In this document: piece after piece, positions 16,400-25,393 of the stretch | Layout of the letters: each line of letters opens with the position of its first letter | Position numbering within the stretch: position 1 is the stretch's first letter | DNA from: Nocardia anaemiae NBRC 100462 | Lineage (GTDB): Bacteria; Actinomycetota; Actinomycetes; Mycobacteriales; Mycobacteriaceae | Assembly: GCF_001612725.1 (NCBI RefSeq) | Contig: NZ_BDAZ01000069.1 | Location: 1-64,000, forward strand | Direction of reading: 5' to 3' | DNA: 64,000 bases | Made by a program: the position numbers and the translations under genes | The notes under the pieces: generated by a model | Databases searched by the model: none | Told to the model about the DNA's origin: nothing | What the model saw: the letters and a program-made list of their open reading frames with translations, nothing else

Positions 16400-18088
16400 A
16401 TGCTGCTCTCTGTCGCCGATGTGCTGGCCATGCCGGTCGTGCGCGCGGGCGAGCCGGAGGTCGTCGGTGCGGCCGCGCTGGATCGGCCGGTGCGGTGGGT
16501 GCACGTCAGCGATCTGCCGGATGTCGCCGAATTGCTGGTCGGCGGTGAGCTGATGCTGACCACGGGCTTGGCCCTGACCGGCAGCGACGAGTCGACGGTC
16601 ACATATCTGAATTCGCTGACCGCCGCAGGGGTGGCCGGACTGGTCGTCGAACTCGGCGCCGCCGTGCCGCAGGTGCCGTCGATCGTCGCCGAGACCGCCG
16701 ACGCACTCGGACTCCCGGTGATCGCGCTGCATCGCGTGACCCGTTTCGTCGAAATCACCGAGGCCGTGCACCGGGTGATCGTGGCCGACCAATACGCCGA
16801 ACTCGAATTCGCGCGCACCGTGCACGAGACCTTCACCGAGCTCAGCGTGCGCCGCGCCGCGCTGGCCGAAATCGTCGAGACGGCCGCCGACATGCTCGAT
16901 TCCTCGGTTGTACTGGAGGATCTGGCGCACCGGGTGCTGGCGCTGACCGCCCGGCACACCAGCACCTCGGCGATCCTGGAGAACTGGGAGACCACCTCGC
17001 GACTGCTGCCAGCGGGCTGGGATGTGGTGCAGGTCGGGCCGCATACCCAGCGCTGGGGTCGGCTGATCCTGCGCTCGAGCCGGGTCGCGACGCCGCGCGC
17101 CCGCATGGTGCTCGAGCGTGCCGCACAGACGCTGACGCTGCATCGGATGATCGATAAGGATCGCTTCGGCCTGCATCGTCAGGCGCAGACCGGACTCATC
17201 GACGATATGGTCAACGGCCGCGTCCTGGATGAACGCGATGCACAGGCCAGAGCGGCGGCGCTGGGGCTGCTGACCAGACGCGTGCGCTACGTTCCGCTGG
17301 CGATCGACGTCGCCGCCGTTGCCGAATCCGACCAGGTCGCCAGGCAGCGCCGCAGCGCGGGCGTGCTCGACGCGGTCACCCACGGTCTCGGGCTGTCGAA
17401 GGCCACCGCCTTGACCGCGGCCGAACACGGTGATCGGGTCGGCATGGTGCTCGCGATCCCGCGCAGCGCCGATCTCGACGACACGCTCCGCGCCGTGTGC
17501 TCGACGATCATCGCCGAGGTACGGCGGGTGGACGGGGTGCGACGTGCCGTCATCGGCGTTGGTGTGGAAGGGGATTCGCTGCTGGACACCGCGCGCGAAT
17601 TGGCGCATGCGGCGCACGTCGCCGAGGTCGCGTTATCGCTGGAGTCATCGGCGTCTGATCGGCCGCGCTCCCGAGACGCTACCTGGTCACGCTCCGCTGC
17701 CGCCACCGAGTCCGTCGCTCGCGCGACGGGGGCGCGACCGTTCTATCGCAGCGGCGATATCCGGCTGCGCGGACTGCTCTCGCTGATCCGCAACGAACCG
17801 GGTGTGCAGAGTTTCGCCGAGACGGAGCTGAGTGCGTTGCTGCGCTACGACATTCGGCATGCGGCAGATCTGACGCGCACGTTGCGGCAGTTCCTCGACG
17901 TGGCGGGCAATAAGACCGAACTCGCCAAGCGGCTCAATATCAGCCGACCCACCCTCTACGACCGCATCGCCCGCATCGAGCGGATTCTCGATGTCGACCT
18001 CGAGGACGGCGAATCGCGCACCTCACTGCATACCGCACTGCTCATTCGCGATCTGATCGCCGATTCGAACCCCAGGACCGACAAGTGA
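16400..18088 (+). CDS. PucR family transcriptional regulator
   Basis: The 562-aa protein has the PucR layout: an N-terminal PucR (purine catabolism regulator-like) domain (about 1-125, starting MLLSVADVLAMPVVRAGEPE), a GGDEF-like central region (about 290-420) and a C-terminal CdaR-type helix-turn-helix (about 490-550) with LRQFLDVAGNKTELAKRL and ISRPTLYDRIARIE. The ATG at 16400 was chosen as it begins this domain; a longer frame starts at 16316. It is divergent from mmsA and the aminotransferase gene, which suggests it responds to an amine or amino acid substrate of that pathway. Confidence 0.93.
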   Translation: MLLSVADVLAMPVVRAGEPEVVGAAALDRPVRWVHVSDLPDVAELLVGGELMLTTGLALTGSDESTVTYLNSLTAAGVAGLVVELGAAVPQVPSIVAETADALGLPVIALHRVTRFVEITEAVHRVIVADQYAELEFARTVHETFTELSVRRAALAEIVETAADMLDSSVVLEDLAHRVLALTARHTSTSAILENWETTSRLLPAGWDVVQVGPHTQRWGRLILRSSRVATPRARMVLERAAQTLTLHRMIDKDRFGLHRQAQTGLIDDMVNGRVLDERDAQARAAALGLLTRRVRYVPLAIDVAAVAESDQVARQRRSAGVLDAVTHGLGLSKATALTAAEHGDRVGMVLAIPRSADLDDTLRAVCSTIIAEVRRVDGVRRAVIGVGVEGDSLLDTARELAHAAHVAEVALSLESSASDRPRSRDATWSRSAAATESVARATGARPFYRSGDIRLRGLLSLIRNEPGVQSFAETELSALLRYDIRHAADLTRTLRQFLDVAGNKTELAKRLNISRPTLYDRIARIERILDVDLEDGESRTSLHTALLIRDLIADSNPRTDK

Positions 18089-18138
18089 TTTCGATCGGAT
18101 CGGGAATGTTGGTGAATCGGCCGACGTTTCACGAATGC

Positions 18139-18546
18139 ATGACAGCTGTACTCTCCGCGCAATTGAAGAAGTACCTCGACGAGTCGAAGGTCTTCGCGAC
18201 CGCGGCGACTATCGGGCCGAACGGACAACCACACCTGACCGTCATCTGGCTCGAGCGCGATGGCGACGATCTGCTGTTCTCCACGACCGTAGATCGGCAG
18301 CAGGGCAAGAACCTCGCCCGTGATCCGCGGATCACGGTGATGATCAATCCGCCGGACAACCCGTACGCGTACGCGGAGATTCGCGGCACCGCCACGATCA
18401 CACCGGATCCGGACCGGACGCTGCCGGATAAGCTGTCGCAGCACTACACCGGGCTGCCGTACGCCGAATTCAACCCGGCGTCGGTCAATGACGGACCGCG
18501 CGTGATCGTGCGCGTGACCCCGCGCAAGGTCGCCGGTCGCCTGTGA
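18139..18546 (+). CDS. PPOX-class (F420-dependent-type) enzyme
   Basis: The 135-aa protein from ATG 18139 has the split-barrel flavin-binding fold of the pyridoxamine 5'-phosphate oxidase family: FATAATIGPNGQPHLTVIW, LFSTTVDRQQGKNLARDPRI and YAEIRGTATITPD. This pattern matches the actinobacterial Rv1155-like group, whose members bind F420, so F420-dependent reduction is the likely activity; the substrate is unknown. A longer frame starts at 18085 and overlaps the pucR stop. It follows pucR closely and converges on the exporter genes. Alternative: FMN-binding PPOX protein. Confidence 0.85.
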   Translation: MTAVLSAQLKKYLDESKVFATAATIGPNGQPHLTVIWLERDGDDLLFSTTVDRQQGKNLARDPRITVMINPPDNPYAYAEIRGTATITPDPDRTLPDKLSQHYTGLPYAEFNPASVNDGPRVIVRVTPRKVAGRL

Positions 18547-18565
18547 GCTCGCGGCCGGGCCGAGT

Positions 18566-20053
18566 TCAGCCCTGCCCGGCCTCTTCCCGCACATGCTGCG
18601 CCTGACCGACCTCGGCCGCCGTATAGCGCAATGTCAGTGCCACCAGACCCACCAGCAGTGCGCCGATAGCGGTGATGAAAAGCACTAGCGTGTAACCACT
18701 TCCGAGGGCATCCAACTCCGCGGGAGTCATATCGATGGGCTTACCCGTTCGCCCGCCGAGCGATCGCGTGCGGGAGGCGGCGACCGGCGCGAGCAGACCG
18801 ATCGCGAACGGGGTGCCGAGGTTCATGAACATCTGGCCGACCGCGGACAGCGGACCGATATTCTTCGGCGCGACACCGACCAATACGCACAGCGGCACGA
18901 TCACCACGGCCACACCGATCCCGAATCCGATCATGATGAACAGCCCCACCAGGGTCGGCCAGTACGGCACGCCGCGCTCGAGCGTCGAGCCGAACACCAG
19001 ACCGACGACGAGAATCGCCGCGGCACCGCTCAACAACCAGCGCGGCGCGACCATCATCGCCAGCTGCGAAGCCGTGGCGGTGCCCATACCGGCGCCGATG
19101 GTGAACGGGATGAACGCGAGCCCGGCGACCAGCGGGCTGTAGCCGACGACATTCTGCACGAACAGACCCGCGAAATAGGTTGTCGCGGCCAGGACTCCGC
19201 TGGCCAGGAAGATGGCGGCGAAGGTGGCGACCCGATCGCGCTTATCGAACAGCGACCAGGGCAGCAGCGGGTTGTCCACCCACCGCTCGGCGAGCACGAA
19301 GACGATCAACAACACCAGACCGATGGCAATCGAGCCGATGATGACCGGACTGTCCCAGCCGAATTCGGGCCCCTCGGTCGCACCGAATACCAGGGCCGCG
19401 CAGGCGAGGGTGCCGAGTACGCCCCCGCGCACGTCCAGGGATAGTCGGTGGTGGGTGGTGTCGCGCAGCCGCAACACCGCGCCCGACAGGATCAACGCAC
19501 CGATCGGCACATTGATCAGAAAGATCCAGCGCCAGCTCACTTCGGTGAGCGCGCCGCCGATCACCAGTCCGCCGACCGAGCCGACCGCCATCATCGAGCC
19601 GAAGATCGCGATCGCCTGATTGCGCACCCGGCCGGGCGCGAAAGTCGTCGCTACCAGGGCAAGTGCGGTCGGGGCCGCGAGTGCGGCGCCGGTGCCCTGG
19701 ATCGCGCGGGCCGCGATCAGCATGCCCTCGTTGCGCGCGAGTCCGCACAGCAGCGAGGCCAGTGTGAACAGCGCGACGCCGATGATGAACATGCGTTTGC
19801 GGCCGAAGGAGTCACCGATCCGGCCGCCGAGCAACATCAACCCCGCGAACGGCAGACCGTAGGCGGTGACCATCCAGGCGCTACCGGAGCTCGATAGCGC
19901 CAGTTCGTCCTGTAATCGGGGCAAGGCCAAAATCACCACGGTGCCGTCGAGCACGACCATGAGTTGCAGCCCGCTCAGCACCAAGATCGCCAGGCCGAAG
20001 GCCCGCCGCGTCACCGGGTACGGCGTCGTAGCGGGATCGTCCGGCACAGTCAC
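18566..20053 (-). CDS. EfpA-like MFS exporter (DHA2 family), copy 2
   Basis: A 495-aa transporter with 14 predicted membrane helices. It contains the DHA2 drug-exporter signatures: LDGTVVILALPRLQDEL in helix 1, LLGGRIGDSFGRKRMFI (motif A) after helix 2, and GSVGGLVIGGALTEVSWRWIF (motif C region). Genes in this position in mycobacteria encode EfpA, an efflux pump. It overlaps the upstream paralogue by 4 bp (ATGA) and is highly similar to it throughout, so this is a tandem duplication. Substrate not determinable from sequence; no regulator adjoins the pair. Confidence 0.9.
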   Translation of the reverse strand: MTVPDDPATTPYPVTRRAFGLAILVLSGLQLMVVLDGTVVILALPRLQDELALSSSGSAWMVTAYGLPFAGLMLLGGRIGDSFGRKRMFIIGVALFTLASLLCGLARNEGMLIAARAIQGTGAALAAPTALALVATTFAPGRVRNQAIAIFGSMMAVGSVGGLVIGGALTEVSWRWIFLINVPIGALILSGAVLRLRDTTHHRLSLDVRGGVLGTLACAALVFGATEGPEFGWDSPVIIGSIAIGLVLLIVFVLAERWVDNPLLPWSLFDKRDRVATFAAIFLASGVLAATTYFAGLFVQNVVGYSPLVAGLAFIPFTIGAGMGTATASQLAMMVAPRWLLSGAAAILVVGLVFGSTLERGVPYWPTLVGLFIMIGFGIGVAVVIVPLCVLVGVAPKNIGPLSAVGQMFMNLGTPFAIGLLAPVAASRTRSLGGRTGKPIDMTPAELDALGSGYTLVLFITAIGALLVGLVALTLRYTAAEVGQAQHVREEAGQG

Positions 20054-21600
20054 CTCCTGTAGTCGGAGCGACGGATGACAGGTAGCGGTCCGGTCCGCGG
20101 CACCACCGGCATCGAGCCGGTCCGCTGCGATTCCTCTTGCGCGTGCTGCGCCTCGGCCAACTGTTTCGGCGTATAACGCAATGTCAGCGCGATGAAGCCC
20201 GCCAAGACCGCGACCAGCGAGCAGACCGCGAGCACCAGCGTGTATCCGCTGCCGAGCGCGAAGATCTCGGCCTCGTTCATATCGGCTGCCTTACCGGTGC
20301 GCCCGCCCATCGACATGGTGCGCGATGCCGCGATGGGCGTGAGCAGACCGATGAACACCGGCGTCGCCAGGTTCATGAACATCTGCCCCACCGCGGACAG
20401 CGGGCCGATATCGGACGGCGGCACCCCGACGAGCACGCACAGCGGCGCGAGCACCATGGCCACGCCGACACCGAAGCCGATCACGATCAACAGCGGCAGC
20501 AGGGTGGTCAGGTAATTCACCCCGCCGTCGAGCTGCGAACCGACCAGCAGTCCAGCGGCAAGCACGAACGCCGCACCGCAGACCAGCCACCGCGGTGCGA
20601 TCAACAGCGCCGCTTTCGAGGCCAGCGCGCCGCCGATGCCGATGCCGATGGTGAACGGGATCGATGCGATGCCCGCGACCAGCGGTCCGTAGCCGAGCAC
20701 ATTCTGCAGGAACTGCGCGACGAAGAAGGTCATCGCGCCGAGTACGCCACCGGCCAGGAAGATCAGCAGGAAGGTGGTGACGCGGTCGCGGCTGTCGAAC
20801 AGCGACCACGGCAGCAGCGGATCATCGACGGTACGCTCCACGACCACGAAAACGACCAGCAGCACCGCACCCGCGACCAGCGCACCGATTACGGCCGGAC
20901 TGCCCCACCCCAACTCCGGACCCTCGGTCGCGCCGAACACTATCGACGCGCAGGCCACGGTGCCGAGCACCGCGCCCTTGATATCGAGTGCGGATCGGTG
21001 ATGTTCGGTATCGGCGAGTTGGGACAGCGCGCCGAGGATGATCAGGATGCCGATGGGCACATTGATCAGGAAGATCCACCGCCAGGACAGCTGGGTCAGC
21101 GCACCGCCAACCACCAGACCGCCGACTGAGCCGATACCGACCATCGAGCCGACGATCGCAATGGCCTGATTACGCGCCTTTCCCGGCGCGAAAGTGGTTG
21201 CCACCAGGGCGAATGCCGTCGGCGCCGCAATCGCCGCGCCCGCACCCTGCACGGCGCGGGCCGCGATCAACATGGCCTGGCCCTGGGCCGATCCGCACAT
21301 CAGCGAGGCGATGGTGAACATCCCGACGCCGAGGATCAGCATGCGTTTGCGACCGAACGCGTCCCCGAGTCGGCCGCCGAGCAGCATCAGACCCGCGAAG
21401 GTCAGGCCGTAGGAGGTCACCGTCCATGCGCCGCCCGCGCTGGTCATGCCCATTTCTTCCTGCAGTCGCGGCAGCGCGAAGATGACCACGGTGCCGTCGA
21501 GCACAACCATCAGCTGCAGTCCGCTCAGCACGAGAATGGCGAGCCCGAAGGCCCGCTGCGTCACCGGGTACTGCATCTTCGCAGGGGGATTATCGAGCAC
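20050..21600 (-). CDS. efpA: EfpA-like MFS exporter (DHA2 family), copy 1
   Basis: 516 aa, 14 membrane helices, first gene of the exporter pair and in the position of mycobacterial efpA next to cysG. It shares LAILVLSGLQLMVVLDGTVV with its paralogue and has LLGGRLGDAFGRKRMLILG (motif A) and VGGALTQLSWRWIFLINVP. The last 25 residues form a basic Pro/Arg-rich cytoplasmic tail absent from the paralogue. The ATG at 21600 follows a weak ribosome site. The 258-bp gap to cysG holds no gene or recognised signal. The gene symbol is given by position and similarity, not proof of identical function. Confidence 0.88.
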   Translation of the reverse strand: MLDNPPAKMQYPVTQRAFGLAILVLSGLQLMVVLDGTVVIFALPRLQEEMGMTSAGGAWTVTSYGLTFAGLMLLGGRLGDAFGRKRMLILGVGMFTIASLMCGSAQGQAMLIAARAVQGAGAAIAAPTAFALVATTFAPGKARNQAIAIVGSMVGIGSVGGLVVGGALTQLSWRWIFLINVPIGILIILGALSQLADTEHHRSALDIKGAVLGTVACASIVFGATEGPELGWGSPAVIGALVAGAVLLVVFVVVERTVDDPLLPWSLFDSRDRVTTFLLIFLAGGVLGAMTFFVAQFLQNVLGYGPLVAGIASIPFTIGIGIGGALASKAALLIAPRWLVCGAAFVLAAGLLVGSQLDGGVNYLTTLLPLLIVIGFGVGVAMVLAPLCVLVGVPPSDIGPLSAVGQMFMNLATPVFIGLLTPIAASRTMSMGGRTGKAADMNEAEIFALGSGYTLVLAVCSLVAVLAGFIALTLRYTPKQLAEAQHAQEESQRTGSMPVVPRTGPLPVIRRSDYRR

Positions 21601-21858
21601 GGTGAGCCACTGTAATTGATCCGGAACCCAGGTCTCCGCTCCCGCGGGTGCGATTCATCGACTCATAGCGAAACTCACTGGGCCGTTGTGACACCCTCTA
21701 GTTGCGGGAGCCGAGCGACTGTGCAATCGAATACCGCGATCGACGTGCGGCGGTCACGGTCGGATGCGGCATCGGCGCCCCCGGAACGAACCGACAGGTC
21801 TCCTCGACCAGCGTCGACACGACGATTCGACGACGCGCCAGGTCGATGCGGGGATGCG

Positions 21859-23157
21859 TTATCCGGCAGATGAGTCGGCCCGCGCCTCGGCGGCATCGAC
21901 GGAGAAGCCTGCCGTGGGGCCGATCACAACGATCGCGGGCGGCCGGATGCCTTCTTCGCGAACGCGGGCGGCGACAGTGCCGAGGTCGGCGCGCAGAACG
22001 CGTTGGGTGCGCAGGGTGCCCTCCTGGATCACCGTCGCCGGAGTGTCGGCGGGTCGGCCACCGTCGATGAGTGCGGTGGCGAATTGTTCGATGCGCTCCA
22101 CGGCCATCATGAGCACAATCGTGCCGCGCAGCCGGGCCAGCGCGGGCCAGTCGACAAGGGAGTCCGGGTGGTCGGGCGCGACGTGGCCGCTTACCACCAC
22201 GAATTCATGGGTCACGCCGCGATGGGTCACCGGAATGCCCGCGGCGGCGGGGACCGAAATGGGACTGGTGATACCGGGAACCACGGTCACCGGAATGCCC
22301 GCCTCGGCGCAGGCCTCGAGCTCCTCGTAACCGCGCCCGAATACATACGGGTCGCCGCCCTTGAGCCGCACCACGAATTTGCCCGACTTGGCGCCCTCGA
22401 TCAGCGCGGAATTGATCGCCTCCTGGGCCATCGCCCGCCCGTACGGAATCTTGGCCGCATCGATCACCTCGACGTCCGGACCGAGTTCGGCGAGCAGTTC
22501 CGGCGGTGCGAGCCGGTCGGCGACAACGAGATTCGCGCGGGCCAGCAGGCGGCGACCGCGCACCGTGATCAGATCCGGATCGCCGGGACCGCCGCCGACC
22601 AGCGCGACACCCGGGGTGATCGGCGTCGAATCATCGTTGACCACACCCGATTGCAGCGCCTCGAGCAATGCGTTGCGCACGGCCGCGGAACGCCGATGCT
22701 GTCCACCCGCGAGGACACCGAGCGTGAGGCCGTCGTGGCGAGCGGTCGCCGGAGTCACGGCCGTGCCGAGTCGAGCCACATCGGCGCGCACACAGAAGAT
22801 CCGTCGCCGCGTGGCTTCCTCGACGACCGCCGCATTGGTCTCGGGTTCATTGGTGCACGCGATCGCGTACCAGGCGCCGTCGAGATCGCCGTCGGCGTAG
22901 GCGCGCAAGGTCAGTGTGAGTTGCCCCGATGTAGCCATTCCCTCCACGGCGGGTGTGACTTCGCGACTGATGACGTGCACGTCCGCTCCGGAGGCGATCA
23001 ATAGCCCGAGCCTGCGCTGCGCCACCGTCCCACCGCCGACCACGACGACGCGCCGTCCATTGAGATCGAGCCCGACCAGGTAATTCGGATCACTCGCGGC
23101 ACGGTCGGCCGGGTTGTTTTCCGGCTGGTCATCGGCAGGTACTGACGTGTTCGGCAC
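21859..23157 (-). CDS. cysG: Siroheme synthase / uroporphyrinogen-III C-methyltransferase fusion
   Basis: The 432-aa fusion begins with a precorrin-2 dehydrogenase/ferrochelatase-like NAD-binding domain (VVVVGGGTVAQRRLGLL, about 35-200) followed by an SAM-dependent uroporphyrinogen-III methyltransferase (about 190-415; GVALVGGGPGDPDLITVRG, VVRLKGGDPYVFGRGYEE). It makes precorrin-2, the branch point to siroheme and cobalamin. The GTG at 23157 (VPNTSVPADDQPENN) was chosen; a longer frame to 23400 overlaps the divergent deaminase gene. It lies next to efpA as in mycobacteria but 6.4 kb from cobB, with an accessory block inserted between. Confidence 0.94.
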   Translation of the reverse strand: MPNTSVPADDQPENNPADRAASDPNYLVGLDLNGRRVVVVGGGTVAQRRLGLLIASGADVHVISREVTPAVEGMATSGQLTLTLRAYADGDLDGAWYAIACTNEPETNAAVVEEATRRRIFCVRADVARLGTAVTPATARHDGLTLGVLAGGQHRRSAAVRNALLEALQSGVVNDDSTPITPGVALVGGGPGDPDLITVRGRRLLARANLVVADRLAPPELLAELGPDVEVIDAAKIPYGRAMAQEAINSALIEGAKSGKFVVRLKGGDPYVFGRGYEELEACAEAGIPVTVVPGITSPISVPAAAGIPVTHRGVTHEFVVVSGHVAPDHPDSLVDWPALARLRGTIVLMMAVERIEQFATALIDGGRPADTPATVIQEGTLRTQRVLRADLGTVAARVREEGIRPPAIVVIGPTAGFSVDAAEARADSSAG

Positions 23158-23312
23158 AGTGTTCGAGCCTACGTCCTGCGTGCGTGTCCCCGGCAATCGC
23201 CCGCCGCGCACGGCCTCCCTATACTTCGGCCCATGAATCGCTGGGGTAGGGCGGCGGTATCGGCAGCACCGATCGGGTGGCTCGGGACGAGTCCGAACAG
23301 CACGGTGCAGCC

Positions 23313-23765
23313 ATGACGCAGGCGGAGCAACTGCTCGAGGTGGCCTACCAGGAGGCACTGCGCGGCCTGGCCGAAGGCGGGATTCCGATCGGCGCGGCAC
23401 TGTTCGCGGCCGACGGCACCCTGCTCGGACGCGGGCACAACCGTCGAGTGCAGTCCGGTGATCCCAGCATGCACGCCGAAACCGATGCGTTCCGCAATGC
23501 GGGCCGCCGCCGCGACTACCGCTCGACCATCATGGTGACCACCCTGGCGCCGTGCTGGTATTGCAGCGGGCTGGTGCGCCAGTTCGGGATCGGGGCGGTG
23601 CTCATCGGGGAAGCGCGGACTTTTCACGGCGGGCAGGACTGGCTGGCCGAGCACGACGTCGCGGTGACCGTGCTCGATGACCAGCGCTGCATCGATATGA
23701 TGACCGAATTCATCGCCGATCAACCGCTGCTCTGGAACGAAGATATCGGGGTAGCCGGGGACTGA
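23313..23765 (+). CDS. Nucleoside/cytosine deaminase, fungal FCY1-like
   Basis: The 150-aa protein has the zinc-dependent deaminase motifs: MHAETDAF (HAE, zinc His and catalytic Glu) and TTLAPCWYCSGLV (PCxxC, two zinc Cys). The C-terminal block VTVLDDQRCIDMMTEFI and LLWNEDIG resembles yeast cytosine deaminase, so cytosine to uracil is the most likely reaction; other small amidine substrates are possible. ATG 23313 is the start; a longer frame begins at 23277. It is divergent from cysG and convergent with the DoxX gene, and no uracil transporter adjoins it. Confidence 0.85.
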   Translation: MTQAEQLLEVAYQEALRGLAEGGIPIGAALFAADGTLLGRGHNRRVQSGDPSMHAETDAFRNAGRRRDYRSTIMVTTLAPCWYCSGLVRQFGIGAVLIGEARTFHGGQDWLAEHDVAVTVLDDQRCIDMMTEFIADQPLLWNEDIGVAGD

Positions 23766-23781
23766 TGTCGGACAAGGGATT

Positions 23782-25284
23782 TCAGCGGAAGTACGGATAG
23801 TCCTGCACCCAGTTGAACCCGCGGCCGCGCAGCGCGAAGCTGTTCAGATCGACCTGCTGCAAGGTGATGGTCACCGGCCGACCGTTCAGCTGTCCGTTGA
23901 GCGTCAGGCGGTCGGGCGCGGGCTGTTCGAAGGTGAAGTCGGCGATCTGCGCGGGTTGCGCGTCCCGCCGCTCAGGAGGCGCGGACACCGTAATCTTGTG
24001 GGCGGCGGTATCGACAGCGGGGACCGCGGGCACCAGGGTGCCGTCCATCTTCTGGTAAGTCATTCCCGATACATCGAAAACCACCCGCTGCCAACGTGTC
24101 TCGTCGGTGGTCAGCGGCGGTACCGGCACACCGTCCTTGGTGAATTCCGATACCTTCCAGATGCCGTACAGGGGCGGCTTCGGGCTGCCACCGCCACCGT
24201 CGTTCCAGTACTTCAGGCCGTTGTGCACGAAGCCCGATGCCATCCACACACCCAGTGCGACTTGCAGTACGATCGCGATCCAACGAGTTCGGTTGCTACG
24301 GAACGGATCCGGTTGCACGGCGGGGTCGGAGGACCGGTTCAGCACCAGCACATTCGCCAACCGCCGCGCCTGCGGTGCGAGCAGCACCACGCTCAGCAGC
24401 ACGAGGTGAAAGGCCAGGATCTTGACCGGGACGTCGAAGGTCATATTGAGCACGAACACCTGCGCCAGGCTCACCAGGCTCAGCATTGCGCCGAGCGTCG
24501 CGGTCCTCGGCAGGAACAGCAGCAGTCCGCCGAGCACCTCGGCGCAGCCGAGCAGGATCTCGTAGCTGGGTGAACTCCCGACCTGATTCCACAGCACCGA
24601 GGCGGGGCTGAACTCACCATATGGTTGCAGCAGTTTCGCCAGTGTCGGCTCCGGCATCTGCGTCGGAATCGCCTTGGCGAAACCGTAGAGCAGCATCTGT
24701 CCGCCCAGGCATAACCGGATGACGAGCAGGAACCAGGCCTGTAGCCGCCGATAGTTCGGCCTGCGCCGATCCAACCCGGTCCAGATCAAGGTCGCCACCG
24801 CCGCGGCGATAAGCACGCAGAAGACGAATGTCCAGATGAAGTATTGATCGCCGCTGCCCGAATCCTCGCGCAGTACGACATCGGTATCGAAGAATAGTCG
24901 TCCGGCCGGTTCGATGATCGGACGCAAGGCGCGAAATTCCCAGAGCACCGCATCGTCGGGCAGCGATTCGGCGAGCAGCCCGGCGAAGGCGAACGGAATC
25001 TGGGTGAACAGCAGGCAGAACAGTCCGAAATAGACGAAGGAGAACCGAAAAGCGATCCGGGTCAATGGATTCCACCGGAGCGGCGGCTCGGGAGGTATCA
25101 CGCTGTCTGCTCGATCGAGAACCTCTGTACCGACCGCACTCACACCGATCCCTCCCTCGCTCCACTCCACGTCAGCCGACACTATCGGCGCGCGATCACC
25201 GCCCGCTTCCAGGAAAACCCCGATTTCCACCCAACCCGACTCCGCCGGAAGTATGACCTCCCACCCGCTGCGGTGGCTTGTCAA
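23782..25284 (-). CDS. DoxX-family membrane protein
   Basis: 500-aa polytopic protein with an N-terminal cytoplasmic segment, about seven hydrophobic helices (first near residues 78-103, FVYFGLFCLLFTQIPFAFA, then around 150-170, 185-205, 245-265, 270-290 and 335-355) and a C-terminal soluble domain of about 110 residues. The central region, with RLCLGGQMLLYGFAKAIPTQMPEP and LLGCAEVLGGLLLFLPRTATLGAMLS in pieces, is DoxX-like. Start uncertain: the longest frame is used, but the GTG near 25143 is also possible. Mycobacterial DoxX proteins are linked to redox and thiol stress; here function is unknown. Confidence 0.75.
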   Translation of the reverse strand: MTSHRSGWEVILPAESGWVEIGVFLEAGGDRAPIVSADVEWSEGGIGVSAVGTEVLDRADSVIPPEPPLRWNPLTRIAFRFSFVYFGLFCLLFTQIPFAFAGLLAESLPDDAVLWEFRALRPIIEPAGRLFFDTDVVLREDSGSGDQYFIWTFVFCVLIAAAVATLIWTGLDRRRPNYRRLQAWFLLVIRLCLGGQMLLYGFAKAIPTQMPEPTLAKLLQPYGEFSPASVLWNQVGSSPSYEILLGCAEVLGGLLLFLPRTATLGAMLSLVSLAQVFVLNMTFDVPVKILAFHLVLLSVVLLAPQARRLANVLVLNRSSDPAVQPDPFRSNRTRWIAIVLQVALGVWMASGFVHNGLKYWNDGGGGSPKPPLYGIWKVSEFTKDGVPVPPLTTDETRWQRVVFDVSGMTYQKMDGTLVPAVPAVDTAAHKITVSAPPERRDAQPAQIADFTFEQPAPDRLTLNGQLNGRPVTITLQQVDLNSFALRGRGFNWVQDYPYFR

Positions 25285-25393
25285 TACCGAATATCACCCA
25301 GTGAGGGTCGCTCGATTTCTTCGAATTTCTACGGTAAGCACCGACTAGAACGCGTTACAGTTTCCGCAGGCACATGCGTCAGGAGGACAAAGA

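Noticed and set aside
16280..17617. Extension of mmsA upstream to a 942-codon frame
   Set aside because: The added part is antisense to pucR; MQTIAHWLDG with a good ribosome site at 16279 is the family start.
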